A stretch of DNA of 64,000 nt from positions 1 through 64,000 of the forward strand of contig JAKZES010000026.1 in the NCBI GenBank assembly GCA_022548915.1, in the 5' to 3' direction. Every line of letters begins with the position of its first letter. Positions within the stretch are counted from its first letter, which is position 1. Position numbers and translations under genes: made by a program. The notes under the pieces were generated by a model. It worked only from the letters and a program-made list of their open reading frames with translations. It was not told the DNA's origin and searched no databases. Shown one piece after another: positions 20,099 to 28,441 of this stretch. This DNA is from Verrucomicrobiaceae bacterium E54. GTDB lineage: Bacteria > Verrucomicrobiota > Verrucomicrobiia > Verrucomicrobiales > Akkermansiaceae.

Positions 20099-20629
20099 TC
20101 AGCTCTCGACCTTGGCGAGCGCTTCCTGGTTGATGCGGGCCTTGTCCTCGTCGTTGAGGACCTTGCCGGTGACCTGCGCGGTGGTCGCCGCGACGAGGTG
20201 GCCGAACTCCTTCTTGAGTTCGGCGGCGATCTGCTGGCGCTCGGCCCTGGCCGCGGCCTCGGCCTTGGTGAGGATCTGCTGGGCCTGGTCGATGGCCTCC
20301 TGCGCTTTCGCCTCGGAGAGCGAGGCGGCGCTCTCGCGGGCTTCCTCAATCAGGCGCTTGGCCTCGTCGTTGGCCTTGGCGATGGCCGCCGCGGTCTGCT
20401 CCTCCGAATCGGCGAGCTGCTGCTCGATGCGCTTGAGCTTCTCCTCACCCTCGACGATGCGCGCGCGGCGCTGCTCGAGCATCTGCTGGATCGGCCCGAA
20501 GGCGAACTTCTTGAGGACCAGAATGACCAGGATGAAGTTGATGACCTGGGCAAAGAAAAGGGGCCAGCTGAAGCCAAAGGGTCCAAGGATGCCGTCACCG
20601 GACGCGGCGGCTGCGAGAAGGGTCATCAT
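20099..20629 (-). CDS. atpF: F-type ATP synthase b subunit
   Basis: The 176-aa peripheral-stalk subunit has an N-terminal membrane helix (about residues 22-42, [23 protein letters not shown]) followed by a long charged, Ala/Glu-rich coiled coil. Two Met codons open the frame; ATG 20629 is used. Confidence 0.94.
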   Translation of the reverse strand: MMTLLAAAASGDGILGPFGFSWPLFFAQVINFILVILVLKKFAFGPIQQMLEQRRARIVEGEEKLKRIEQQLADSEEQTAAAIAKANDEAKRLIEEARESAASLSEAKAQEAIDQAQQILTKAEAAARAERQQIAAELKKEFGHLVAATTAQVTGKVLNDEDKARINQEALAKVES

Positions 20630-20709
20630 GGTTCGGAAAGGCTGGGCTTGGAGAGGGAATGGGTTCCACCCCGCTCACCACGACGGCGAACGGGATGGAA
20701 CGAATCGGA

Positions 20710-20910
20710 TCAGTCGAAACCGACGGCGAAGGCCGAAAGGATGAAAATTCCTTCCATGAGGGCCGCCAGGATGATGGAGATCACGAGGATCGGGGTGGCG
20801 GCACCGGGATTGCGCCCGGTGGCTTCCGCAGCCTTGGAGCCGAGGAGACCGATGCCGATGGCGGCACCGATGGCGGCGAGGGCAACGGCGAATGCTTTGG
20901 TGAATTCCAT
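20710..20910 (-). CDS. atpE: F-type ATP synthase c subunit
   Basis: This 66-aa proteolipid has two membrane helices joined by the polar loop SKAAEATGRNPGA. The ion-binding carboxylate is the glutamate in AALMEGIFI of helix 2. The glutamine and Glu-Ser pair of sodium-binding rings are absent, so proton coupling is expected. I used ATG 20910 (MEFTKAFAVALAAIG); the longer frame adds a charged leader. Confidence 0.95.
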   Translation of the reverse strand: MEFTKAFAVALAAIGAAIGIGLLGSKAAEATGRNPGAATPILVISIILAALMEGIFILSAFAVGFD

Positions 20911-20989
20911 GGTCGTTGTTGGTTGGTGTTGTTGTGTTTTCCCGCGACGCCCACAGATCTTTGCCATGGTCCCGCCGCCGAAATCTGGA

Positions 20990-21865
20990 TCAATGATGTT
21001 CCTCGTCGCCGTGGTCGCAAATGAGCTTGAGGAAGATCGCGCAGAGCAGCGTGAAGACGAGGGCCTGGACGAAGCCCACGAGCAGCTCGACGAAGTAGAA
21101 GGGCAGGGCCGGCAGGAAATGCAGGTACTTGTTCGGCATCAGAAGCATCAGCTTCTCAAGCGTCTGCTCGCCGCCGTAGATGTTGCCGAACAGACGGAAG
21201 CTGAGCGCCACCGGGCGGATCAGGATCGAGATCACCTCGAGCACGCCGACGAAGAGGAAGACCGGCACCATCAGCACCAGCATGATGCCGCCGAAGTCGC
21301 CCTTCGGCGCGAAGATGTGGGCCATGAACCCCTTGAAACCGTTCTCGCTGATCGCCCAGTAAAACCACAGCAGCGCGAAGGTCAGGGCCATCGCGGCGGT
21401 CATGTTGAGGTCCGCATTGCCCCCCCGCAGCAGCGGCGTGAAGCCGATGACCTCGCCGGTCTCCTTGTCCAGCATCTCCCAGCCGGCGGTGCCGACGCCC
21501 GGGATGAGGGCGAGGTAGTTGACCGTGATGATGAAAAAGAAGGTCGAGCCGAGGAACCAGAAGGTGCGCTTGGTGAGGTGCGCACCCAGCAGGCCCTCGA
21601 GGAACCCGTAGAGCGACTCGAACAACCACTCGGCGACGTTCTGGAGGCCGCTCGGAATGAGCTTCATCTGCTTGGTTGCCGCGCGGCAGAAAAGCACGAT
21701 CACCCCGACCCCGATCCAGACGGCGATCATCGAGTTGTTGATCGGCAGATAATCGCTCAGCCGGGGCGCGTCGAGCGGCAGCGCGTGACCACCCGCCGCC
21801 AAAGCCGGCGCAAGGCTGGAGAGCCATGCGAGCAGCACGGAAAGGGTCAGGCGACGGGAAAACAT
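20990..21865 (-). CDS. atpB: F-type ATP synthase a subunit
   Basis: This 291-aa proton-channel subunit begins with a signal-like segment (MFSRRLTLSVLLAWLSSLAPALAAGG) and has multiple membrane helices. The essential arginine is in the helix ISILIRPVALSFRLFGN, and FVQALVFTLLCAIFLKL is the last helix. It is the first gene of the atp operon; no atpI or atpZ precedes it. A perfect palindrome lies 74-91 bp upstream of its start. Confidence 0.96.
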   Translation of the reverse strand: MFSRRLTLSVLLAWLSSLAPALAAGGHALPLDAPRLSDYLPINNSMIAVWIGVGVIVLFCRAATKQMKLIPSGLQNVAEWLFESLYGFLEGLLGAHLTKRTFWFLGSTFFFIITVNYLALIPGVGTAGWEMLDKETGEVIGFTPLLRGGNADLNMTAAMALTFALLWFYWAISENGFKGFMAHIFAPKGDFGGIMLVLMVPVFLFVGVLEVISILIRPVALSFRLFGNIYGGEQTLEKLMLLMPNKYLHFLPALPFYFVELLVGFVQALVFTLLCAIFLKLICDHGDEEHH

Positions 21866-21938
21866 GGCAAAATCATCCGCGCTCAGGTACGGCGCGCGGG
21901 GCGTTTATCAGACCGCTTCGCAGAGGAGCAAGGGCGAT

Positions 21939-21956
21939 TTGTGAAAAATTTCACAA
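21939..21956. promoter_or_regulatory. CRP/FNR-type palindrome upstream of the atp operon
   Basis: The 18-bp sequence TTGTGAAAAATTTCACAA is a perfect inverted repeat with 8-bp arms and contains TGTGA-N6-TCACA, the CRP consensus. Downstream on the minus strand TTGCTC and GATAAA, 16 nt apart, could be -35 and -10 boxes about 30-60 bp before atpB. Regulation by a CRP-family protein is inferred from sequence only. Confidence 0.6.
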
Positions 21957-21996
21957 GCGGGACAAAGCACTGATTTTCCAACAATTAGGAAAGCCA

Positions 21997-23337
21997 TCAT
22001 AAGCCGGCGCGCGCGCCGTGCAGGGCGGTCTCGGCGGCGGCACCGGTGAGCAGCCCGCCACCGCCCAGGTTGGCCGTCGCGACGATGCGGAATCCCTGCT
22101 CCAGGGCCTGGTCGATGAGCGCCTCGGCCGGCAGGCACAGGCGGCCGCCGGATTCGATGAGCCGGAACTCGAGCCCGCCCTCGCCGTGGTAGGCGCGATA
22201 GACCACCTCGGTGCAGACGAGCCGGTCGCTCTTGCGGAAGTCGAAGACGAAGTCGTAGAGCTTGCCGGCGTGGCGGGCGGCCCGCTCCAGGGCGCCGGCG
22301 ATGGCGGCGGGTTCCAGCGGCGGGCGCAGGATGACGAAGCGGTCGACCGCCAGGGTCTCGCCGGCCGGGCGGAAGCGCACCCCATCCTTCTTCGCCTCGA
22401 GGAAGCATGCGGGGTCGCCGGCCTCGGCGGGCAGCTCGATGCCCATCTCGCGGCGCTGGGCCTCGCTGCCGACGTGAAAGGCCGCGTGAGGCCAGAATCC
22501 CGGCAGGAAGAGGTTGCTGAGGGCGTCGTCGTGGCGGGTGATGAAGACATCCCCCGGGCGCGCCAGCTTCAGGGCCGCCTCGCGCAGTTCCGCGGTGACC
22601 TTTTTCGGACCCGGTCGATGACCCGGCTGGCGAAGGTCGGCGATGCGGCAGCCGGCGTCCTCGAAAACCCCGAAAACCGCCCTTTTCCAGGCCGAATGAT
22701 GACGGCGGCGGAAGGAAAACCACCGATACCGGACCCGATCCGAAAAAATTTTCGACCCGCTGAGGGGCGGAATGGCGGCAATCCAGCCGTCGAGCCGGTC
22801 GACGAGCTCGCCGTAACGCCCGGTGCCCGCGCCGGCGTGGATCTCGTCGTGATGGGCCCGGTAGAGGGCCAGCGCGTCATGAAACTGGAGCAGCCGCCGC
22901 GGGCGGGTGGCGGCGCGGTAGATGAGGGTGAAGGTCTTGCGCGGAATGCCCCGGCACGGATCGGCCTCGTCGAGCTTCTTGCGCAGCAGCCGGGAGGTCA
23001 GGGCCGTCTCGATGGTTTCCCGCGCCCCGCGCAGCAGCACGGTGGCCGCCGCGAGCGCCACGACAAAGGACGGGAGGCGCTCCAACCATTGATTTTCCTT
23101 GGATCCACAGGATTCCTCCATGCTCGCGAGGGCTTCCAGCAGGGCCGCCCGGCCGGCCAGGAACGACCGGTAGCGGACCCGGATGCGCTCGTCCTCCCCC
23201 GGCGTGAAATAACCCCGCGCCCCGGCCGCCGCGAGGACCTCCGGAGACGCCGGCGCGCCCTCGAACGAATCCGCCGCCGCCAGCACCGCCGCCGCCGCGC
23301 GGGCCACCTTCGGGTCGTCTGGATGCGGGGTCGTCAT
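21997..23337 (-). CDS. YiiX/YebB-like NlpC/P60-superfamily cysteine hydrolase
   Basis: The 446-aa protein has an N-terminal helical half of unknown function and a C-terminal permuted NlpC/P60 domain (peptidase C92 type). Key segments are LARPGDVFITRHDDALSNLFLPGFWPHAAFHVG, which supplies the histidine, and DRLVCTEVVYRAYHG, which supplies the catalytic cysteine. A hydrophobic stretch near residues 88-102 may be a membrane segment. Such domains cleave amide bonds in lipids or peptidoglycan fragments. It lies upstream of atpB on the same strand, with a regulated gap between. Confidence 0.78.
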   Translation of the reverse strand: MTTPHPDDPKVARAAAAVLAAADSFEGAPASPEVLAAAGARGYFTPGEDERIRVRYRSFLAGRAALLEALASMEESCGSKENQWLERLPSFVVALAAATVLLRGARETIETALTSRLLRKKLDEADPCRGIPRKTFTLIYRAATRPRRLLQFHDALALYRAHHDEIHAGAGTGRYGELVDRLDGWIAAIPPLSGSKIFSDRVRYRWFSFRRRHHSAWKRAVFGVFEDAGCRIADLRQPGHRPGPKKVTAELREAALKLARPGDVFITRHDDALSNLFLPGFWPHAAFHVGSEAQRREMGIELPAEAGDPACFLEAKKDGVRFRPAGETLAVDRFVILRPPLEPAAIAGALERAARHAGKLYDFVFDFRKSDRLVCTEVVYRAYHGEGGLEFRLIESGGRLCLPAEALIDQALEQGFRIVATANLGGGGLLTGAAAETALHGARAGL

Positions 23338-23439
23338 GGTCGCGGATCGAAGGTCGTGAAGTACGATTGATCTAGTAATTGACCGGGCCCCGGAAAGCCC
23401 CTTAGCGCCCGGAAAGCCTTTCAGTAAAGGAAAAATCAG

Positions 23440-23486
23440 GCGTGCAGCGCGTTTATTTTAGCTTGTCAAACAAGCTTGATGCACGC
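23440..23486. promoter_or_regulatory. Nested inverted repeats in the HU gene leader
   Basis: An outer 7-bp inverted repeat (GCGTGCA 23440-23446 with TGCACGC 23480-23486) encloses a perfect inner one, AGCTTGTCAAACAAGCT (23460-23476). The structure ends 15 bp before the HU start codon and could be an operator or an mRNA hairpin controlling translation. Confidence 0.5.
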
Positions 23487-23501
23487 ATTAAGGTTCCTGC
23501 C

Positions 23502-23777
23502 ATGAACAAAGCTGAACTTGTCGAAGCCGTCCAGAAAGCCCTCGGAGAAGATGCCACCAAGCGTTCCGCCGAGGACGCCCTGTCCGCCGTACTTGACTCC
23601 ATTTCGGGTGCCCTGAAGGCCGGCCAGAAGGTGCAGATCATCGGATTCGGCACCTTCGACGTGAAGAACCGCGCCGCCCGCATGGGCCGCAACCCGAAGA
23701 CCGGCGAAGCAATGCAGATCGCCGCCTCGAAGTCCGTGGGCTTCAAGGCCTCCTCGACGCTGAAAGGCGCGCTGTAA
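23502..23777 (+). CDS. HU family DNA-binding protein
   Basis: The 91-aa histone-like protein starts at ATG 23502 (MNKAELVEAVQKAL) with AAGG upstream. It contains the HU dimer core and DNA-binding beta arms (VQIIGFGTFDVKNRAARMGRNPKTGE). It bends and compacts DNA as a dimer. The longer frame from 23442 would run through the leader hairpins and is unlikely. A strong terminator follows, so it is monocistronic. Confidence 0.95.
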   Translation: MNKAELVEAVQKALGEDATKRSAEDALSAVLDSISGALKAGQKVQIIGFGTFDVKNRAARMGRNPKTGEAMQIAASKSVGFKASSTLKGAL

Positions 23778-23845
23778 GCCGACCGTCCCGGCCGGGCCTT
23801 CCGCCCGCCGGGGTCCGCCAACCCCCATTGAACCTCAAACAGAAA

Positions 23846-23874
23846 ACCCCGGCCAGATGGCCGGGGTTTTCTGT
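23846..23874. terminator. Bidirectional intrinsic terminator
   Basis: The stem CCCCGGCC/GGCCGGGG closes a four-base loop (AGAT), preceded by AAAA and followed by TTTT. It lies between the convergent HU and TM2 genes and can stop transcription from both sides. Confidence 0.9.
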
Positions 23875-23895
23875 TTGGAAACAGGCTTCAGTCGA

Positions 23896-24285
23896 TCAGA
23901 ACCACGGCTTCTGGCCGGTGATGTAGGTCTTCTCGAACTCGTCGTCGGACTTGGTCAGGTAGAGGATGCCCTCGATCAGGCCGATGACGCCGACAATCGC
24001 CGTCGGAATGGCGCAAAGGAAGTAGCCGACGAGGCCGACCACCAGCATGATGATTCCTTCCTTCTGGTAGCCGAGGTAGAACTTGTGGATGCCGATCCAG
24101 CCGAGCAGGATGCCCAGCACGCCGGCGATGACCTTCTTGTCGGAACCACCACCGCCAGCCGGGGCGGGTTGGGGAGCCGGGGGTGTCTCGGCGGCCGGAG
24201 GCGTCTCGGGTGCAGGGGCCGGTTCAGGAGCCGGAGGCGGTGAATCTTCGGATTCCGGCTTTGGATTCTCAGGTTCGTTGGACAT
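23896..24285 (-). CDS. TM2 domain membrane protein
   Basis: The 129-aa protein has a Pro/Glu/Ala-rich N-terminal half (about residues 1-48) and a TM2 domain: DKKVIAGVLGILLGWIGIHKFYLGYQKEGIIML, then a second hydrophobic helix and the C-terminal WF. TM2 proteins are small two-helix membrane proteins of mostly unknown role. It is convergent with the HU gene across the terminator. Confidence 0.85.
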   Translation of the reverse strand: MSNEPENPKPESEDSPPPAPEPAPAPETPPAAETPPAPQPAPAGGGGSDKKVIAGVLGILLGWIGIHKFYLGYQKEGIIMLVVGLVGYFLCAIPTAIVGVIGLIEGILYLTKSDDEFEKTYITGQKPWF

Positions 24286-24328
24286 GTCGACCCCTTTCTA
24301 CTAAATCCTGCGCGCACCGCAAGAAAGC

Positions 24329-25003
24329 ATGAAGCCCCGCGTCATTCTCGCCCAAACCATCCAAGCCGATGGCTCGGAGCTCGTCCTCCACGAGCACGAC
24401 GCGCGCCCCTACCTCACGGTCGACGGCATCCAGACCGCCGGTCCGGCCACCCGGGCCAGCGAGGAAGGCCTCGCACGGCTGGCGAGTTCGCCCTTCCGGC
24501 CGGTGCGGCAGCCGCGGGTTTGGATCGCCGGACTCGGGCTCGGCACGACGGTCCGCGCCATCGCCGAGGCCCTGCCGCAGAAGCGCGGCCACTTCCACGT
24601 CGCCGAACCCTGCCCCGAACTGCCCGGCTGGCTGGCGGAACATCTGGAGATCGATCCCCTCGAAGATCGGCGCGTGACCCTCGGTCGCGACGTCGGACCC
24701 GCGGGCCTGGAGTCCGCCGCGGATCCCTGGCACCTGCTGCTGGTGCATGCCGAGACCGCGCCACTGCTCGATCGCAAGCGGGCGCTCCACGAAGACCACC
24801 GCTGGCTCACCGCCGCCTACGACTCATTGCGCGACGGCGGCCTGCTGGCCATCGCCGCCGCCAAGCCGATCCCGAAGCTGGAGAAAACCCTCGCCCGCGT
24901 CGGCTTCGAGGTCATCCGGCACGAGATCGACATCGCCCCGAAGGCGAAAAAACCTCGTCTCCACCCCCTCTGGCTTGCGCGAAAGGGTCGACCGGCCGAT
25001 TGA
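24329..25003 (+). CDS. Spermidine-synthase-like (SAM-dependent methyltransferase fold) protein
   Basis: The 224-aa protein has no signal peptide. The nucleotide-binding glycine loop WIAGLGLGTTVRAIAE near residue 65 and the acidic end of the second strand (HFHVAEPCPEL) match spermidine-synthase-like proteins with a Rossmann methyltransferase fold. The polyamine-site residues are not evident, so the reaction is unknown. The HlyD-like gene begins 16 bp downstream. Confidence 0.65.
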   Translation: MKPRVILAQTIQADGSELVLHEHDARPYLTVDGIQTAGPATRASEEGLARLASSPFRPVRQPRVWIAGLGLGTTVRAIAEALPQKRGHFHVAEPCPELPGWLAEHLEIDPLEDRRVTLGRDVGPAGLESAADPWHLLLVHAETAPLLDRKRALHEDHRWLTAAYDSLRDGGLLAIAAAKPIPKLEKTLARVGFEVIRHEIDIAPKAKKPRLHPLWLARKGRPAD

Positions 25004-25019
25004 TTCACCCCAGCACCCG

Positions 25020-26408
25020 ATGAACACCCGATTTTTCATCCCCGTCCTCCTCGCTCCCGCCCTGTCCGCGGGCGAGTTCACCGTGGAATCCCGGCCGTTC
25101 CAGGTCGAACACCGCTTCCAGGCCACGGTCCTCCCCATCGACCCCCCGGTGCTCGAGCTCGAGCCGGAGACCTGGAGCAGCTTCGTGGTCGAAACACTGG
25201 TCGATCACGGAACCGGCGTGAAGAAGGGCGAGCGGATCGTGCTTTTCGAGACCGAGGCCCACGAGCGCCGTGTCGAGGACCTGCAGCGGGCGGTGAAAGC
25301 GAAGGAAATCGCCGTCGCCCGCCAGCAATTCGACCTGAAGAAGCTCGAGGAGGAACAGGCCATCGCTTTGGAAGCCGCCAGGCGCGCCATGGAGATCGCG
25401 GCCGAGGACCTCAAGTATTTCCGGGAGATCGGCCGCCCCGCCGCCGAGGCGGAGGTCGAGCAATCGCTGGTCGGGGCCCGCTTCCGCGTCGAGTCGGCCG
25501 CCGAGGAGCTCAAGCAGCTCAAGCAGATGTACGAGGCCGACGACCTCACCGAGGACACCGAGGAGATCATCCTCAAGCGTCAGCAGATCTCCCTCGAAAT
25601 GGCGGAGTTCAGCCTCACCGAGGCCGAGCGCACGGCCAAGCAGACGCTCGGCACCCAGCTGCCCCGCCAGCTCGAAGCCCTGCAGCGCGCCGCCAGCCAG
25701 GCCGCCCTCGCCTTCAGCAAGATCGAGAAGGATCAACCCCGCGCCCTGGAAGAAGCCGCGCTCGCCCTGAAGGGTGCCGAGGCCGGGCTGGCGCGCGAAA
25801 AATTGGAGCTCGAGCGGCTGCAAAAGGATGAAGCCCTGCTCGAATGGAAAGCCCCCGCCGACGGCGTCGTCTTCCACGGCGGGCTCGACGGCGACGGCTG
25901 GGACTACGGCGACCTCGCCAAGACCCTAAAGGTCGGCGGCAGCGTGCCGCTGAGAACTCCACTGCTCTCGCTGGTCCCGAACGATGCCAGGACCCGCCTG
26001 AGCGCGAAAGTGGAGGCCGGAATTGCCGGCGACCTGCGCTCGGTCGAACCCCTCACCCTCCACATTCCGGGCGGCGGCGAGGCGACCGCCTCCCTTTCCT
26101 CCATCGACGAGGTCCCGGGGCCCGACGGAAAACACGCGGTCACCCTCGATGCCAATTGGCCGGAAGAACTCAAGTCGGAGGTCGGCACCACGGTCGAGTG
26201 CATCCGCGTTGCCCATCACCGGCCGGACGCCCTGACCGTGCCGCTGAAGGCCCTCACCCCCCGCCCGGCAGGCGGCTGGGCGGTGGAGCTGAAGCTCGCC
26301 GACGGCAAGACCCAGAACCGCCCGGTGAAACGGGGGCCGTCCGACGGCAAGCAGGTCGTGATCACGGAAGGCCTCGAACCCGGTCAGGTGATCGTCGTCC
26401 CGGAATGA
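25020..26408 (+). CDS. HlyD-like periplasmic adaptor protein
   Basis: It encodes 462 aa from ATG 25020 with a short signal peptide (FFIPVLLAPALSAGEF). The layout is that of membrane-fusion proteins: a first barrel/lipoyl half (VDHGTGVKKGERIVLFETEAHERRVEDL), a very long charged coiled coil (about residues 75-280), the second lipoyl half (LLEWKAPADGVVFHGG), and C-terminal beta domains (LTVPLKALTPR, ITEGLEPGQVIVVPE). No inner-membrane pump is adjacent; instead an exported toroid protein overlaps its stop. It may serve as a structural adaptor and not as part of an efflux pump. Confidence 0.75.
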   Translation: MNTRFFIPVLLAPALSAGEFTVESRPFQVEHRFQATVLPIDPPVLELEPETWSSFVVETLVDHGTGVKKGERIVLFETEAHERRVEDLQRAVKAKEIAVARQQFDLKKLEEEQAIALEAARRAMEIAAEDLKYFREIGRPAAEAEVEQSLVGARFRVESAAEELKQLKQMYEADDLTEDTEEIILKRQQISLEMAEFSLTEAERTAKQTLGTQLPRQLEALQRAASQAALAFSKIEKDQPRALEEAALALKGAEAGLAREKLELERLQKDEALLEWKAPADGVVFHGGLDGDGWDYGDLAKTLKVGGSVPLRTPLLSLVPNDARTRLSAKVEAGIAGDLRSVEPLTLHIPGGGEATASLSSIDEVPGPDGKHAVTLDANWPEELKSEVGTTVECIRVAHHRPDALTVPLKALTPRPAGGWAVELKLADGKTQNRPVKRGPSDGKQVVITEGLEPGQVIVVPE

Positions 26409-27565
26409 TCCGCCCGCTGGTCATCGTCGGCCTGCTCGCGGCACCCGCCGCGGCCCAGGAAAAACCGGTCGCCGAGGTCACCCCGGAAACGGTGGCCGCA
26501 TCGCTGCGCAAGGGCGTCGAATTCCTGGTCGCCGACCAGAATCCAAACGGCTCGTGGGGCGGACCGACGCGCACCAAGGGCCTGAACATCTACGCGCCGG
26601 TCCCCGGGGCGCACCACGCCTTCCGCGCCGGCGCCTCCGGGCTGGCGCTCAGTGGGCTGATCGACAGCGGCGACACCCGGCCCGAAACCCTCGCCGCCAT
26701 CGAGAAGGGTGCCGCCTGGATGGAGGAACACCTGCCGAAGCTCCGCCGCGCCGACCAGACCACCACCTACAACGTCTGGGGCCACGCCTACGGACTCAAG
26801 GCACTGACCCGGCTGCACCGTCTGGCCGAGGACGAGGCCGAGCGCTCCAAGTGGAAGCAGCTCGCCGCGCAGCAGATGGAGTTGCTCGAGCGCTACCACG
26901 AGGTCAACGGCGGCTGGGGTTACCTCGATCTCTTCGACGGCTTCACCAGCCAGCGGCCCAGCGGACTGCCGACCTCGTTTACGACCGCCACCGTACTTCT
27001 GGCGGCACACGAGGCGGAGGAGGAAATGGGTGTCGGGCTCGATCCGAAGACGGTCCGGCTGGCGATGGAGAGCATCGTCAAGCAGCGCACGCCGGACTTC
27101 TCCTACACCTACTCCTTTCCGCATCGCATGGCGCCGCGGCGCCCGATCAACCGCCCCGCCGGATCGCTGGCCCGCAGCCAGGTCTGCAACGCCGCGCTGC
27201 GGGTGCTCGGTGACGAGGCGATCACCGACGAGGTCCTGGAAACCTGGCTCAAGCGCTTCATCGACCGCGAGGGTTTCCTCAGCATCGGCCGCAAGCGGCC
27301 CCGACCCCACGAGACCCACTTCGCCATCTCCGGTTACTTCTACTACTACGGCATCTTCTACTTCACCGAGTCCGCCAAGCTGCTGCCGGAGGGCCGCCAC
27401 GCCCACCACGCCGGGGAACTCGCGCGGGTGATCCTTCACCGCCAGGAAAAGGACGGCTCGTGGTGGGACTACCCGCTCTACGACTACCACCAGCCCTACG
27501 GCACCGGCTACGCGCTGATGGCGCTCGCATGGTGCCAGAGCAGCCTCGCCTCCGACCCCGAGTGA
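26405..27565 (+). CDS. Secreted prenyltransferase/squalene-cyclase-like alpha/alpha-toroid protein
   Basis: The 386-aa protein has a signal peptide (MIRPLVIVGLLAAPAAAQ). Repeats such as GVEFLVADQNPNGSWGG, YHEVNGGWGYLD and VILHRQEKDGSWW with QxxxGSW patterns indicate a terpenoid-cyclase-like alpha/alpha toroid. The DXDD motif of a working cyclase is absent, so it is more likely a binding or complement-type fold. Its start overlaps the adaptor stop (ATGA), so the two are coupled. The last 47-50 codons have two degenerate relatives downstream (28239-28382 and 29575-29724). Confidence 0.75.
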   Translation: MIRPLVIVGLLAAPAAAQEKPVAEVTPETVAASLRKGVEFLVADQNPNGSWGGPTRTKGLNIYAPVPGAHHAFRAGASGLALSGLIDSGDTRPETLAAIEKGAAWMEEHLPKLRRADQTTTYNVWGHAYGLKALTRLHRLAEDEAERSKWKQLAAQQMELLERYHEVNGGWGYLDLFDGFTSQRPSGLPTSFTTATVLLAAHEAEEEMGVGLDPKTVRLAMESIVKQRTPDFSYTYSFPHRMAPRRPINRPAGSLARSQVCNAALRVLGDEAITDEVLETWLKRFIDREGFLSIGRKRPRPHETHFAISGYFYYYGIFYFTESAKLLPEGRHAHHAGELARVILHRQEKDGSWWDYPLYDYHQPYGTGYALMALAWCQSSLASDPE

Positions 27566-27590
27566 AGAGTCTCCCCCGTCGAAGACCTAT

Positions 27591-27884
27591 TCACATTGCC
27601 GGACACGGTCGGATCCCGGCCAGTGTGGATTTCATGGTCTCCCTGGTGGCGAGCTGATCGTGGTGGGATTGGAGATTCAACCAGACTTCGGCAGGCCAAC
27701 CGAAATAGCGTTCAAGACGAAGGGCCGTGTCAACGGTGAGAGCCCGCTTGCCCTTCACGATTTCGTTGATGCGGCGCGGTGGGACGCCGATGTCCTGAGC
27801 GACTCGATACTCGGACAGGCCGAGAGGGATCAGAAAATCCTCGCGGAGGACTTCGCCGGGATGGATTGGGGCATGTGTTTTCAC
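27591..27884 (-). CDS. higA: HigA-type antitoxin
   Basis: The 97-aa XRE-family helix-turn-helix protein belongs to the VapI/HigA branch: HPGEVLREDFLIPLGLSEYRVAQDIGVPPRRINEIVKGKRALTVDTALRLERYFG is the HTH, followed by WLNLQSHHDQ. It neutralises HigB and represses the operon. It lies 9 bp after the toxin gene, in the toxin-first order typical of higBA. Confidence 0.9.
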   Translation of the reverse strand: MKTHAPIHPGEVLREDFLIPLGLSEYRVAQDIGVPPRRINEIVKGKRALTVDTALRLERYFGWPAEVWLNLQSHHDQLATRETMKSTLAGIRPCPAM

Positions 27885-27893
27885 AGGAGCGGA

Positions 27894-28175
27894 TCAGTGG
27901 TAATCGATCACTTCGACTTCGTGCGGACCGTCCGACTTCCAGCGGAAGCAGACGCGCCATTGGTCATTGATGCGAATGGAGTAAGTGCCTTTGCGATTGC
28001 CCTTGAGGGCTTCCAGACGGTTGCCCGGCGGCACGGACAGTTGATTGAGTTCGGTAACGGCATGAAGTTGTGCAAGTTTCCGCAGGGCAACTCGCTGGAT
28101 GTCCGGCGGGAGGAATCTCGTTTTCCGTTTCTCGAAGAAAAGGGCGGTCTTCTTGCAAGCGAAGGAACGGATCAT
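27894..28175 (-). CDS. higB: HigB-type ribonuclease toxin
   Basis: The 93-aa RelE-superfamily toxin starts MIRSFACKKT and carries FLPPDIQRVALRKLAQLHAV, RLEALKGNRKGTYSIRINDQWRVCFRW and the C-terminal EVEVIDYH. HigB cleaves mRNA on the ribosome. The promoter -10 box is only 12 bp before the ATG, so the transcript would be nearly leaderless. Confidence 0.9.
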   Translation of the reverse strand: MIRSFACKKTALFFEKRKTRFLPPDIQRVALRKLAQLHAVTELNQLSVPPGNRLEALKGNRKGTYSIRINDQWRVCFRWKSDGPHEVEVIDYH

Positions 28176-28187
28176 GAAGACGGCTGA

Positions 28188-28215
28188 ATAATAACGCGCG
28201 CCGTTAATACGTCAA
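28188..28215 (-). promoter_or_regulatory. higBA promoter with internal operator
   Basis: On the minus strand TTGACG (28210-28215) and TATTAT (28188-28193) are 16 bp apart, a near-consensus sigma-70 promoter. The spacer holds the palindrome TAACG-CGCGC-CGTTA (28192-28206), well placed for autorepression by HigA. Confidence 0.7.
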
Positions 28216-28238
28216 GCAGTGCGTTCGTCCCTGGGTCG

Positions 28239-28382
28239 GGGAAACTCGCGCGGGTGATCCTCCACCGCCAGGAAAAGGACGGCTCCTGGTGGGACGACCC
28301 GCTCTACGACTACCACCAACCCTACGGCGCCGACTACTCGCTCATGGCCCTGGCCTGGTGCCGGGATGCGCTGGCAGAGTAG
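28239..28382 (+). pseudogene. 3'-end fragment related to the toroid gene (copy B)
   Basis: Forty-seven codons plus TAG repeat the C-terminus of the protein ending at 27565, in the same orientation: GKLARVILHRQEKDGSWWDDPLYDYHQ and ending CRDALAE. There is no upstream part and no start. It differs from the intact gene at several codons and shares WWDDPLYDYH and CRDALA with copy C, so B and C probably come from a lost paralogue. The stop codon runs into a REP-like element. Confidence 0.8.
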
Positions 28383-28440
28383 GACCGCCGATCTCCGAAT
28401 CGGCATGCAGGTAAGGAGCCGATTCGGAGATCGGCGGTCC
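28382..28440. repeat. Perfect 23-bp inverted repeat (GGACCGC REP family)
   Basis: The arm GGACCGCCGATCTCC plus GAATCGGC at 28382-28404 recurs exactly inverted at 28418-28440, separated by 13 bp. Each arm holds its own hairpin (GCCGAT/ATCGGC). It shares the GGACCGC start with the pair at 15067-15140 and separates copy B from the next toxin-like module. Confidence 0.8.
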
Positions 28441-28441
28441 C

